Notes under the pieces: model-generated
The model's input: only the letters and a program-made list of their open reading frames with translations
Database searches by the model: none
What the model was told of the DNA's origin: nothing
NCBI GenBank assembly: GCA_963921825.1
Contig: OY997589.1
Span: forward strand, 50,090,546-50,154,545
Length of the DNA stretch: 64,000 nucleotides
Reading direction: 5' to 3'
Source of the DNA: Erodium maritimum
Taxonomy: Eukaryota > Streptophyta > Magnoliopsida > Geraniales > Geraniaceae
Shown: in pieces, positions 12,694 through 26,110 of the stretch
Position numbering within the stretch: position 1 is the first letter of the stretch
Layout: each line of letters opens with the position of its first letter
Program-made: the position numbers and the translations under genes

Positions 12694-15600
12694 TGTCACG
12701 CCCCAATTTTAGTAAACCGAACTCGGGACGCGAACATTTAAAATCATAAAACATTTGGAACCTGTTTTGTATAAACACTTTGAAATTTCCAATAGTTAAT
12801 CAAAATAATATTTACAACTCAAAAACGTCCCAACAAATGGACAAGGTACATGGTATCCGTCACTAGACTCAAAATATAAAAACCGGACTCCGCTCCTAGC
12901 TCCTCAAGCTTCGAGAGCTCACCTAGTCCATCCTCTGATCAGTACCTGTAGGAAAAGAAGCTAGGGGTGAGTGTTCGCTCACCACCACGGATAACAGACT
13001 GACTACGGCATACTTAGCAAACAATGCCGGTAACACCAAAACCAAACCCAACACCGGGAATACAATCCCCAAACTCAAGTACTCAACTGACACACAACCC
13101 GTTACTTTCCTCAACAGACTCAACACTCGGACTCGTAATGTAGACCCAACGCAACAATCACGACCTCTTCCAAGGACTCAAAAGACCACCACGCAACACC
13201 CAAGATCACAAAGGATCGCACACCAAACAAGATCACAAAGGATCGCATACCAACTGCTCAGTAATCTCCCTCATGCCCTTTACTGATCCCAGTCAGGCCA
13301 GGCGGTCGACCTGTTGCATTTTCCTCGACACAAAGTCGGATCAGGCTGTCGACCTCACACTCACAACCCCAAACCACACACGCGCGGCCAGGACCCCTTT
13401 ATTGTCGGGCGGGCCCCCTACCCCGTCTGAACATGCAGACGCGTGTGCTCGTGGACCCCCGTTTTATGAAGCGGGCCCCCAACCTCATGTAACCACAATC
13501 ACAATCACAGCCAAAGCTCAACAAACAACAACAACACCAGGTTCAACACTCCACAGGCACTCATGGCCACCCAAGACACACCGGCAATAACTCACGGGCT
13601 CAACAACCCCACGGGCACTCACGGCCACCCAAGACACACCAACAGTCACTCACGGGCTCAACAACCCCGTGGACACTCACGGCCACCCAAAACACACCAA
13701 CAGTAACTCACGGGCTCAACAACCCACGGGCACTCACGGCCACCCAAGACACACCGACGATAACTCACGGGCTCAACAACCCCACGGGCACTCACGGCCT
13801 CCCAAGACACGCCAACAGTAAAGACACGGGTTCAACAACCCCACGGGCACTCACGGCCACCCAAGACACCAACAGTAAAACACGGGCTCTCATGGCCACC
13901 CAATACACAACTGTAAGTACGGGCTCTCATGGCCACCCAAGACACAACAGTAAAAATACGGGCTCTCATGGCCACCCAAGACACAACAGTAAGTACGGGC
14001 TCTCATGGCCACCCAAGACACAACAGTAAAATACGGGCTCTCATGGCCACCCAAGACACAACAGTAAAATAGGGGCTCTCATGGCCACCCAAGACACAAC
14101 AGTAACACGGGCTCTCATGGCCACCCAAAACACAATTTACACAAACAACCTCCGGGCATTAACCAATGCCTCCAGCAGTTCTAATATCAACATTTTCACA
14201 ATCAACCTCCGGGCATGGTCATATGCCTCAAGTAACTCTAATATCGATAAGTTCACAATCAACCTCCGGGCATGGTCATATGCCTCCAGTAATTATACTA
14301 ACGATAAGTTCTCTGCTCCTACGACACTACTAAGTGTCACATGCAATTCTAATGTTCGATACATTCCTGAATCGTACGTCACTACCCGGTATCGCCTACC
14401 TTTCTAATATTCGATAAACCTACTTAACCCACGACACCCCAGTGTCACATGCATTTCTACTGTTAACTTTCCATAGTCAGGGCCGAGATCCGGCTACTTT
14501 TCCCTACCTCGTATATGTTCTCCAAAATCTAACCAACAAGCTCCGGCGTGATCTCAGTCACTCGCCTAGCTTTCCTTTCCCTCGGTCTGCAGCACGATAT
14601 AATACTAACACAATTTTTAAATACTTATAAGTCCGCAGACACAAACTGGAATTTAATAAACTTGACGCCCAAAAGTAACCCCGACAATGTCGATCACTCC
14701 CAAACTTCCCAACTACTCGACATTGTCGATAATGGACCCGGAAAAGCCCGATTTACTCGACATGACGAATCTGCCCGGGTTTTGGAAACGCCCTTCCGGG
14801 GCTCCGAAAATTCCCGTTTTTGTTTCTACGGTCTTAGAATAATTCAAGGGTTCCTAGGCACTCGACGGAATTGAATTCCGACTTACGAGTCACTTAATTA
14901 ACGTTTAAAGTTTCTAAACCCGTTAATGACAACTTCCACAATTTAATTCCAAATTTCGATCCGGGTGTGCATAAATTACTCGGGGAACGTTCTAAACCAC
15001 CCGACCACAAAAACCCGATACCCGAGCATGTGGGCCCCACACGGTCACAATGGAAAAATTCCCTTTTTTCCCCAAAACGTTCCTAACGAACCCCAAACCT
15101 CAACCATTCATCTTTAAACCAATTCTAACCAAAACCCAACCATATTTGAATCGTTTAAACTCAAACCCTAAAATTCGAACTTAACAAAACGAAAATCGGT
15201 TAGGTGCTCACCGTAGAGAATGACGGTGTGAACTCGATTCTTCTATCGTTGCGACGATCCACCGGTTTGATCGTCGGGAATCACCAAAACCTTCAACTTC
15301 TTCTTCTCTTTTCTCTCCTTCTTCTAACTCACTTTCTCTCTCTAAAAACCCATTCTTTTTCCTTTTTGAAACACTTGGCCGAGACTATCATATTGTCTTC
15401 TTTTTGTTTTAATTCAAAACCACACAACTTTCCATATTTACCAAACTAACATCAAGTCCCATCTTTTGTTTTGTCCAATAAACATAACACCACCACATTG
15501 GTGACATGTGGCAAGAGGGTCCCACACCTTTTGAAAAATATCTCCTAGATATTTTTCAGTCAGATTCGGGCTGTTTCGGGCCCCGACCGGGCACTTTTTC

Positions 15601-15928
15601 CAAGAAATTACGAAACTTCACGGGCTACAAGGAAACGGCTCAACTAAGACCTCTGCGACGACGGCTAAGCTTTTTGGATCCAAAACGGTCCTCGAATGGA
15701 CCAAAACGTCGCTCGGTTGACTTTTTCAGCGAAAAGTCAACATTTCCCAAATTGGTCAGAAAGTTTCCCTAAGTCCCCCGGAACTCACCTTGGTCGACAT
15801 CGGGGTCAACTTAAGTCTGGTATGACCCTCGGGGTCAAATTTAGGTTCATTTAAGTGTCTGCTTAAAAATTTTAAATTTTCCTGTTTTTCGCAGGTTTGA
15901 CTGGCGTTGACCAGGAGTGGTTCTTACA
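12694..15928 (-). mobile_element. Complete 5' LTR of element C
   Basis: A 3,235-bp LTR from TGTCACGCCCC (12,694) to GGTTCTTACA (15,928), the reverse complement of TGTAAGAACC...GGGGCGTGACA. It has a large internal array: 58-60 bp units with CAACCCCACGGGCACTCACGGCC at 13,560-13,860, then shorter 36-40 bp units with GGGCTCTCATGGCCACCC at 13,880-14,130. Its outer end abuts the older backbone element at 15,929, inside a duplicated motif-rich spacer. Confidence 0.88.
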
Positions 15929-16332
15929 CGCACTCTGGTTTGAGAAACAGTTTTGAGTATATCCTGCATGTGATATGTGCGTAGGTTTATTGTATGAAAA
16001 TATGCACATTTTGGTTTGCAGATGTGTTTTTTAGTTGATGCATACCCTGTTACCGATTGACTTGTTTGCTAATATGCTTTACCTAGTTTGCGGATAGTGA
16101 ATATATGTTTTGCGAGTATGATTTACCTAGTTTGCGGATAGTGAATTTATGTTTTGCGAGTATGCTTTACCTAGTTTGCTTATAGTGATTCAATGTTTTG
16201 CGAGTATGCGCACTCTTGTTTGAGAAACAGTTTTGAGTATATCCTGCATGTGATATGTGTGTAGGTTTATTGTATGCAAATATGCACATTTTGGTTTGCA
16301 GATGTGTTTTGTAGTTGATGCATACCCTGTGT
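15929..16332 (+). repeat. Spacer repeats upstream of the Ulp1 gene
   Basis: Two copies of a ~124-bp segment starting CGCACTC at 15,929 and 16,209 (period 280). Between them, at 16,076-16,207, lie three 44-bp tandem units containing CTAGTTTGCGGATAGTGAAT and TTTTGCGAGTAT. All are variants of the element-wide motif in plus orientation. The element C LTR insertion point falls at the edge of the first copy. Confidence 0.85.
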
Positions 16333-18239
16333 TTTATTTGTTTGCATTTAATCACATTAACATGCTTCTTTTTATCGTATTCAGAGGATTGCAGAAAGGT
16401 TTTGATTAGCGGGGAGTAAGGTTGCAGAAGGTTTTATGGAATGGCCTCAGTTGTTGGTTGAAAGGCATATCGCCGATCCCAATACTGAGTGTTTCAAGGT
16501 AGTGTCAACTCTGTTTGATGGTTTGACTGGGAATAAAAAAACCCGAAGATGCCATTCCAGAGACACAAAGTGTGTTGCTGTCACAAGACTCGTGGTTTAA
16601 TTTACCCGGGGTTATCGAGACCATTGAGAAGTTGATTGAAGCAGCAACACGCGTTGGGGAAGGGTACAAAGGAGCAGAGAAGCCACCTGCTCGTGCCGTT
16701 ACTCCACCAACGTTCAGACTTCTTTCACTATCCCAAAAGTCGTCTGCGAATGTTCTTTCACCATGCCCTGCTGGATCCACTATATTGTCAAGCCCTGAAT
16801 GCGATAATGTGGTTCGGAAATTGTTTGGAAGTAATGATGCAGCCCCTGTGGATAATATGGTTGCAGAAAAAACTGAGCCAGAAAGAATAACTGCGTTGGT
16901 GATGAGTTTGACGTTATTTCTGTTGCTTTTGGTATTGGGAAGGAAGCTTGTGAGATGGTTGTTGATCATACAATCGCGGAACTTGAAGCTTCTGATGTTG
17001 TTAAGAAATATGATTGTTGGGCTGTTGCAGTGCAATTAGACCCACTTACTATAGAAGGCAGTCAAGGAAATGTCAACGGGTCTGCGTCTGTCAATGACTT
17101 TTGTCAGACACTTCAAATGCAACCCGAGCCACTCAATATAATTGTTGTCGAACAAAATGTCAACAATGAACCACCTGTTAATCAAGCTTGCAAGACTCAA
17201 CCACCGCCACTTGTTACTGGACGGGTTGACCAAAATATCAATCGTGCTATTGGTGGGAAAGAGGTCCCTGAGGCAGTTGACGAGAATCCTGAACTTGCAA
17301 TGGCAAGATTTTGTGAATCCATAGTCCAACGCCCTGCTGTCATATCTCTTCCTGCTAAAAAAGGCCCCGTGCATCCTCCTAAGAAGTCGACTGATGGTGT
17401 TGGTCATGTGGAGTCTGGCTCAGTTATTAATCCACCAAAGAAGAGAGCTCCCGCTCGTGCACCCGGTAAGAAAGGCCCCGCTGCTGTCCCCGAGAAGAAA
17501 TTACCCCCTACTGTTGCAGCAAAAAAAGCTCAAGGTGCTGTTAAGAAAAATCCCCCTGTTGTTAAGAAACGTGCTGCAACTGGTAAGGGTTTTACGACAA
17601 TTGGGTGTAGCGAGGCATCTTTATTAAGGGAAACCCCAGCCAAACAACCTTTACCTCGTTTGATTGCACCGTCTAAATTTCTATGTTCTCCGTATGTTGA
17701 TCGTCAAACAGATTATTGGTCCGATATTCTGGAGGTTGAGGAGTGTCTTGCTGATTGGGTGCTGAATATAAGCAAATACGATGATTGGTAAGTAAAATAT
17801 GTTTTCCCCCCTTTTTTTTTATATATTTTATTTTAGCAAATACAGTGAATAGGCTTTTCTCTCTGTGAATGCATGGATTTTATATTTGAGTGCTCTGATA
17901 ATTGTATTACTAAGGGGGGCTTTAATTCTTTCAAAACCGATGCATGAATTGAATTGGAAACTATTAATGGGTGGTGTCACTATCTGAATCATCTGGAAAC
18001 GATTAAGACTGATTCATCACCTAACCGGTTCTTCTTTGCAGCTTCTCTTAGTGTAAGCATAGTTTGCGCATTTTTTTGGTTGAATACGTTTATAGTATGA
18101 ATTACTTTATTGTGTTTTGTTATTTATATGTTTATTTTGTAGGCTTCGATTTCGGAACATAAAAAAGATGTAGATTTTGACGATGTTTTCAAGATTGAAA
18201 CTAAGGAGTTCCCTTCTTTTTCATGGAAGAAGTTGGACT

Positions 18240-18600
18240 TGGTAAGTATAATACATGGCTGGTTTTAGAATATGCAATATGTTGGTTGCAGTTAAGGATT
18301 GTATGTTTTGCGGTTATACGCACCCTTGTTTGAGAAATAACGTTTACCTGTTTTGAGACACGCAGTATCTGGTTTGAGGTTATGGATTTTCTTGTTTGCG
18401 AATATGCTCTATACAGTTTGCGGATAATGAATACATGTTTTGCTGATAAGCGCACCCTGGTTTGGGAAACAGTTTCCCCTGGTTGCTGATAATGAATATG
18501 TAGTTTGCAGATAGTGAATATCGGTTTTGCTGATATAGTAGTGAATGGTTGTATTATATAAACCAATTTATTCATTATATTAATATGCTGATATATTTTA
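18240..18600 (+). repeat. Motif-rich intron of the Ulp1 gene
   Basis: The intron between exons ending near 18,240 and starting at 18,615 consists largely of motif variants in plus orientation: TTTTGCGGTTATA, TTTGAGAAATAA, TTTGCGAATATG, TTTGCGGATAATG, TTTGCAGATAGTG and TTTTGCTGATATAG. Spacing is roughly 20-40 bp. Neighbouring exons do not contain it. Confidence 0.8.
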
Positions 18601-21520
18601 TATATTTTTAACAGGTTTTCATGGTTGTTTTTAAGAGCAATCACTACACACTCTTATGCATCGACATGAAGAACGTAAATTCAGTTATTATTGAAAATGT
18701 CAAAGGAACGGTTGATGACGATATTCGTTATGGAAAAATACACTATACATTGGTACATATTCTTCTCTCATTGACTATGTGTTTGATTACTGTCTATCTA
18801 TTTATTTCTGTTTTTATTTGTCACGCCCTAATTTCAGTAAACCGAACTCAGGACGCGAACGTTCAAAACAATAAAACATTTTGAAACCTTTTACATAAAT
18901 CACTTTAAAATCACCATTTGTTCATCAAAATAATCATTTACAACTTAAAGGTACGTCCCAACAAATGGACAAAATGCAAGGTATACGTCGCTAGACTCAA
19001 AATAAACCCAGAATCCCGCTCCTAGCTCTTCAAGCTTCAGAAGCTCACCTAGTCCAACCTGCGACCGGTACCTGTAGGAAAAGCAGCTAGGGGTGAGCGT
19101 TCGCTCACCACCACGGATAACAGACTTACTACGACATAATTAGCAGACAATGTCGGTAACACCAACAACCAACTCAACACCGGGGATCACTATCCCAAAA
19201 CTCAAGTAACCCGACCGACACCCACACACTGATACTTTCCTCAACCGACTCAGCACTCGGACTCGTAATGTAGACCCGACACAACGATTGACGACCTCCT
19301 CCAAAGACACGACAGACAACCACGCAACACCCAAGATCACAAAGGATCGCACCCCAAACAAGATCACAAAGGATCGCACGCCAGCTGCATAGTAACCTCT
19401 CTCACTCACGCGCTTTGACGATCCCTGTCGGGCCAGGCGGTCGACCTGTCTCAGTAACCTCTCTCACTCACGCGCTTTGCCGATCCCTATCGAGCCAGGC
19501 GGTCGACCTGTCTCAGTAACCTCTCCCACTCACGCGCTTCCCCGACACAAAGTCGGGCCAGGCGGTCGACCTGTCTCAGTAACCTCTCTCACTCACGCGC
19601 TTTGCCGATCCCTGTCGGGCAAGGCGGTCGACCTGTCTCATTAACCTCTCTCACTCAGGTAACCACAATCACAATCACAAGCAAGTTCAACAAACAGCAA
19701 CAACACATGTTCAACACTCCACAGGCACTCATGGCCACCCAAGACACACCGACCATAACTCACGGGCTCAACAACCCCACGACACTCACGGCCACCCAAG
19801 ACACACCAACAGTAACTCACGGGCTCAACAACCCCACGGGTACTCACGGCCACCCAAGACACACCGACAATAACTCACGGGCTCAACAACCCCACGGGCA
19901 CCCATGGCCACCCAAGACACCAACAGTAAAACATGGGCTCTCATGGCCACCCAAGACACAACAGTAATACGGGCTCTCATGGCCACTCAAGACACAATAG
20001 TAATACGGGCTCTCATGGCCACCCAAGACACAACTACACAATCAACCTCCGGGCATAACCAATGCCTCCAGCAGTTCTAATATCAACAGGCTCACAATCA
20101 ACCTCCTGGCATGGTCATATGCCTCCAGCAATTCTAACATCGATAAGTTCTCTGCTCCTACGACACTACTAAGTGTCACATGCAACTCTAATGTTCGATA
20201 CGTTCCCGAATCATACGACACCACCCGGTGTCGCCTGCCTTTCTAATATTCGATAAACTTACTAAACCCACGACACCCAAGTGTCACATGCATTTCTACT
20301 GTTAACTTTCCCTAGTCAGGGCCGAGATCCGGCTACTTTTCCCTACCTCTTGAAGCGTGTCAAACCCGATACTCTTACTCCGGAAAAGCTCCATAATTCC
20401 CGCTTAGCCTCCTATTTCCACGGTAGGCGACACGGTCTACAATCATTACAATTAACACATTTTTTAAGTAAGCATGCGAAACCCGAATTTAAAGAATTAA
20501 ACGCCCAAATGCAACCCCGACAATGTCGATCACTCCCAAACTTCCCAATTACTCGACATTGTCGCTAATGGACCCGGGAAGGCCCGATTCGCCCGACATG
20601 GCGAATCTGCCCGGGTTTGGAAAACGTCCTTCCGGGGCTACGAAAGTTCCCGTTTTTGTTTCTACGGTCTTAGAATAATTCAAGGGTTCCAATGCAATCG
20701 ACGGAATCGAATTCCGACTTCCGAGCGATTTAATTCGTGTTTAAAGTTTCTAAACCCGTAAATTCCAACTTTCACAATTTAATTACGAAATTCGTTCCGG
20801 GTGTGAATTAACGACTTGGGGATCGTACTAAACCACCCGAACACGAATACCCGATACCCGAGCATGTGGGCCCCACACGGCCACAACGAAAAATGTTCCT
20901 TTTCGCCCCAAAACGTTCCTAACGAACCCAACACCTCAACTCATCCATATTTAACCCATTTCAATCCAAACCCTAACTTTCAAACGTACCAAAACGAAAA
21001 TCAATTAGGTTCTCACCGTAGGGAATGATGACAGGAGCTCGATTCTTCAATCGTTGAGACGATCCACCGGTTGGATCGTCGGGAAATCACCAAAACGTCA
21101 CACTTTCTCTTCTCTTTTTCCCTTTTCTCCTTCTTTTCCTTCTCTCCACTTTCTCTCTCTACTTTCTCCTTTTTTTCTTTCTAAATGGCCGAGACTTCAC
21201 TTTGCTTTTCCTTTTGTTTTGTTTTAAAAACAACAACTAACACCATATTTACAAAACTAACACTCCAAGTCTCATCTTTATTTTGTTCAAGAAACCTAAC
21301 ACCACCACATAATTGACATGTGGCAAGTAGGTACCACACCTTTTTGAGATTCGCGAAATTTGGACGTTTCGGGCCCCAAACGGGCACTTTTTCCAAGAAA
21401 TTACGAAAGTTCACGGGCTACAAGGAAACGGCTCAACTAAGACCGCTGCGACGACGGCTAAGCTTTTTGGATCCAAAACGGTCCTCGAATGGACCAAAAC
21501 GTCGCCCGGTTGACTTTTCC

Positions 21521-24508
21521 TGTAATAACCACTTCTGGTCAACGTCAGTCAAACCTACGAAAAACAGGAAAATTTAAAATTTTTAAGACAGACACTTAAC
21601 TTAACTTAAATTGACCCCGAGGGTCATGCCGGACTTAAGTTGACCCCGTTATCGACTAAAATGAGTTACGGGGGACTCAAGGCAACTTTCTGGTCATTTT
21701 GGGAAAGATTGATTTTTCGCTGGAAAAGTCACCCGAGCGACGTTTTGGTCCATTCGAGGACCGTTTTGGACCCGAAAGGCTTAGCCGTCGTCGTAGCGGT
21801 CTTAGTTGGGCCGTTTCCTTGAAGCCCGTCCAGTTTAAATTTTTTTTGGGAAAAGTGCCCGTTCGGGGCCCGAAACGTCCGTTTTTCGCGAATCTGATTG
21901 GAAAATATCAACTAGATATTTTCCAAAAGGTTGGGACCCACCTTGACACTTGTCAAGTATATGGTGGTGTAATTTTTGGAGGGAAAAGGTGTGGTTGGGA
22001 AGTGTTGGCCGACCATATTGGTTAAAGGGGGGGGGGGAGTTGGGTTTTGTGTTAGTTATTTTAAATTAGAAAAGAAGAAGAGAGAGTTTAGAGAGAGAAG
22101 GAGAAGAAGAAGAAGAAGAAGAAGGAAGAGAGGGAAGTTAGGGTTTGGAGGAAAATCAAACCTTTGGATCGTCTTGAAGCAAAGAGCAATCCTGTTCCCC
22201 TCGTTCTCCTCTACGGTAATACCCGAACCGATTCTCGTTTCGATTATTTTCAAGAGCTAGGGTTTGGTTATAAAATTTGGTTTAGGGTTGTGTAGAGATT
22301 AGAGAGGTGTTGGAGACGTTTTAGAGGTGTTTGGGAGAGAAATTTCACGTTTTCCGGTGACCGGAGGCTCGGGAGGAGCTCCGGCCATGTGGTGGCTGGC
22401 CGGAGGTGGCAGCAGCCACCACTTGGTGGCCGAGCCCCTCCCTCAAACCCTAGGGCACGGCCAACCCTTTGGGTGGGGCCCACGTGCTCGGTTGTTCGTG
22501 TTTTAATTACTCGGGTAGTTTAAAACGTTCCCCGGACCATTTATCCTTAATCGAACCGAAATTTGGAATTAAATTGGAGAAGTTGTAATTAACGGGTTTT
22601 GGAAACTTTAAACGATAATTAATTGACTTAGAAGTCGGAATTCGATTCCGTCAGGTGCGTTGGGTTCCTTGAAATATTCTGAGACCGTGGAAACGAAAAT
22701 GGGGGCTTTTGGAGCCCCGGAAGGCAATTAACCAAAACCGGGCAGATTCGCCATGTCGGGCGAATCTGGCCCTTACGGGTCCTTTTTCGGCAATATCGAG
22801 TAATGGGAAGTTTGGGAGTGATCGGCATTGTCGGGGTTACGTTTGGGCGTTAAGTTGTTAATTTTCGGTTTATTCGTACTAGTTTAAAAGTACTTTGAAA
22901 TTGTGTTCTTTTAGATCGTGCTACGGACCGAGGCAAGGGAAAGCTTGGCGAGTGACTAGGTCCACTTCGGGTTTTGTTGGAGCGCTTTTGGATCTGTATA
23001 CGAGGTAGGGAAAAGTAGCCGGATCTCGGCCCTGATTAGGGAAAGTTAATAGTAGAACTGCATGTGACACCGGGGTGTCGTGGGTTGAGTAGAATTATTT
23101 AATTATTAGAGAAGCATTATACGGGATTGTAGCGTTTAAGAGAAAAGCTTGTGACACTTAGTAGTGTCGTAGGAACAGAGAACTTAGCGATGATTGAATT
23201 ACTGGAGGCATATGACCATGCCCGGAGGTTGCTTGTGAAACTAGTGATCTTAGGACTATTGGAGGCATCGTGTATGTCGGAGGTTGTTGTGTGTATTTAA
23301 TTGTTGAGTTTGGGTGGCCTTGAGAGCCCGTGTTATTTATTGTAGAGTCTGGGTGGCCTTGAGAGCCCGTATTTAATTGTTGAGTTTGGGTGGCCTTGAG
23401 AGCCCGTGTTATTTATTGTGAGTTTGGGTGGCCTTGAGAGCCCGTATTATTTATTGTTGAGTTTGGGTGGCCTTGAGAGCCTGTGTTTTTATTGTTGAGT
23501 TTGGGTGGCCATGAGAGCCCGTGTATTTAATTTGCTGTCTTGAGTGGCAGTGAGTGCCGTGGGGTTGTTGAACCCGAGTCTTGACCGTTGGTGTGTCTTG
23601 AGTGGCAGTGAGTGCCCGTGGGGTTGTTGAACCCGAGTCTTGACTGTTGAGGTGTCTTGAGTGGCAGTGAGTGCCCGTGGGGTTGTTGAACCCGAGTCTT
23701 GACTGTTGGGGTGTCTTGAGTGGCCTTGAGTGCCTGTGTGATTGAACTTGCCTGTGATTGTGATTGTGGTTACCTGGGGTGGTGAGTTCTAAAGGTCGAC
23801 AGCCTGATCCGACTTAGTGTCGATGAATTGCGAGTTCTAAAGGTCGACAGCCTGATCCGACTTAGTGTCATGAATTGCAAGTTTGAAAGGTCGACAGCCT
23901 GATCCGACTTCGTGTCGAGGAATTGCGATAGGTCGAACCCTGACCTGATTGAGATTGGTTACTGAGCAGCTGGTGTGCGATCCTTTGTGATCTTGTTTGG
24001 CGTTGTGTAGTCTTTCTGTCGTGTCCTTGAGGAGGTCGTCGATAGTTGTGTCGGGTTTACGCTGTATCATCGAGTGTTGAGTCTGTTGAGGAAGGTGACG
24101 GGTTGTGGGTCAGTTGAGTACTTGAGTTGGGGACTGTAGTCCCGGTGTTGGGTTTGGTTTTAGTGTCACTGGCTTTATCTACTACTTATGCCATAGTCAG
24201 TCTGTTATCCGTGGAGGTGAGCGAACGCTCACCCCTAGCTGCTTTTCCTACAGGTACTGATCACCGGACGGACTAGGTTAGCTCTTGAAGTCCATGGAGC
24301 TTGGAGCGGAGTCTGGTCTTTACTTTTGTTGAGTATAGTGACGGATGTGTACCTTGTCCTTCTGTTGGGGGCGTTTTTGTATTGTAAATACTATTATTAT
24401 TTTGAGAAGTAAATGGAAATGTCAGAGTTTTATTCAAAACAGGTTTTAAGTGTTCATGTTTTAAATGTTCGCGTCTCGAGTTCGGTTCGCTGAAATTGGG
24501 GCGTGACA
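21521..24508 (+). mobile_element. Solo LTR nested in the 3' LTR of element D (TSD TTTCC)
   Basis: A 2,988-bp plus-strand LTR from TGTAATAACCACTTC to GGGGCGTGACA, flanked by TTTCC at 21,516-21,520 and 24,509-24,513, with no internal region. It carries an 11-base G run near 22,026, a GA/GAA-rich tract (22,070-22,130), and two minisatellite types: ~37-40 bp units with GGGTGGCCTTGAGAGCCCG (23,310-23,520) and 58-60 bp units (23,530-23,720). It was formed by LTR-LTR recombination after insertion, so it is younger than element D. Confidence 0.92.
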
Positions 24509-24714
24509 TTTCCAGCAAAAAGTCAACATTTCCCAAATTGATCAGAAAGTTACGCTGAGTCCCCCGGAACTCACTTTGGTCGATATCAGAGTCAACTTAA
24601 GTCCGGTATGACCCTCGGGGTCAAATTTGGGTTCATTTAAGTGTCTGTCCAAATTTTTTAAATTTTCCTGTTTTTCGCAGATTTGACTGGCGTTGACTGG
24701 GAGTGGTTAATACA

Positions 24715-25571
24715 ATCTACCCCCCTTAAAGGAATTTCGTCACGCGAAATTTAAAACAACGCACTTCAGTAGTCGAACAGATCGGGGTACTTCGCGGGAA
24801 CCTCGTCCTCGCGTTCCCAAGTCGACTCGGCCTCGTGGTGCCGCCACTGCACCCGTTCTAAGCGGATAACCTATCCTCGCAGGACCTGCTCTCGTGGATC
24901 CGTTTCCCAAACTGGTTTCTCTTCATACAAGACATCACTCGTTACCTCGGCATCTGCCCACTCAATGACGTACTCAAGACCTCGAAAGGCCCGATACACC
25001 GCGGGGTTAACCCTCCTCCGCCGCGGTTGAAACGCACCAGTCCACCTTTCGGACTCACCTCCAGGAACACATGACCACTGATTGCTGACTCGAGAGGTCA
25101 GCGCCGTCTGTCAGCATAGCTCCTGCTGACCCTGCGCGGTCTTCAACCGCTCACGCTTCGGCAAGACCGACTCAGCTCTCTCTCGGTCCAGTTATAGACC
25201 CAGTGAACCCTCATTTCTCACTTCTGCCCCGCACACGGGCGACCGACACGACCTACCATACAACGTTCCGAACGGTGCCATCATGATACTTGCCTGAAAG
25301 CTGTTGTTGTAGGCGAACTCGGCTAACCGCTCACAAAACCCATCGTGACGTGCCCCCATTTCCACTGTGTAACCCGCAGTGGCTGCAATAATCCAGCGGG
25401 ACGCTGTTGTTCGGCTCTCACCTGCCGACGAGTGAGGCATCGCGATACTAACTCCGCGACCGCTCTCCGCATCCCGCTCCCCTTAGACATGCCACCTGAT
25501 GTCGCGCTCCTCTTAGTGCTACCCACATGCACTGTCAGACGCGAATGCTGCGACTCTCGTAGCTCGTCGCC
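24715..25571 (-). pseudogene. Integrase C-terminal and chromodomain-like remnant of element D
   Basis: Minus strand. The polypurine tract complement lies at 24,715-24,732, next to the 3' LTR. Upstream come a chromodomain-like tail with WRHHEAE near 24,840, the integrase end with [11 protein letters not shown] and [16 protein letters not shown] (25,240-25,330), and a [21 protein letters not shown] zinc-region sequence in another frame (25,350-25,430). The sequence joins protease at CTCGTCGCC (25,563-25,571). Catalytic integrase, RNase H and RT are absent. Multiple frameshifts are present. Confidence 0.75.
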
Positions 25572-26110
25572 AGTAACGGTCGGTATTGGCTCGGCACTTC
25601 GCCAGCCAATCCATTCCCAAGATTACGTTTAAAGGTTGTCATTTTGTAAGTATCCTTCCCACGGATACATGCACAAGCTCAGTCTCTTCCGATCCTCACG
25701 GATCCTCGCAGTCTCTCTAAGACCTCGCTCCACTACCGTCGTCGTGCCCACCAACTCCGAACATACCCGATCCTCGGGGTGAGGACTCGATCCAGCATCA
25801 GGGATCTTGAGCCCTCTCTCGAACCTCCTGTATCGGTTCGCTTCTCCAACTCCGCAGGCATGACAGACCCTAGTCAACACCACCCCACCACCATCCGGCG
25901 TGTCCAGACGCAGGGGTGGACTCAACGACTCTAAACTCAGCCTCAACCTCTCAGCACAACTCGACGAACAAACGAGTGTGACATCCCGGTATCCAATAAA
26001 ACTGACGCCCAAATCGAAGACCGAACACCCACTCCATTAGTCACTCTGGTAAGGTCTAGTGCAACCCTCACACGGTCCTCTATGCATTTACTTATAACTT
26101 TCCGCAACCA
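25563..26110 (-). pseudogene. Aspartic protease remnant of element D
   Basis: Minus-strand retropepsin sequence with DTGMSHSF at about 26,000. One missing base in the following Ser-rich stretch shifts the frame into CAERLRLSLESLSPPLRLD. It includes the same extra segment (NRYRRFERGL ... YPWEGYLQNDN) as B and E. It ends at the junction with integrase sequence. There is no gag upstream: the leader follows directly. Confidence 0.78.

Noticed and set aside
13560-14130. Regular direct repeats that might suggest a CRISPR-like array
   Set aside because: Units are contiguous and diverged with no unique spacers. The sequence is an LTR minisatellite in a plant nuclear genome.
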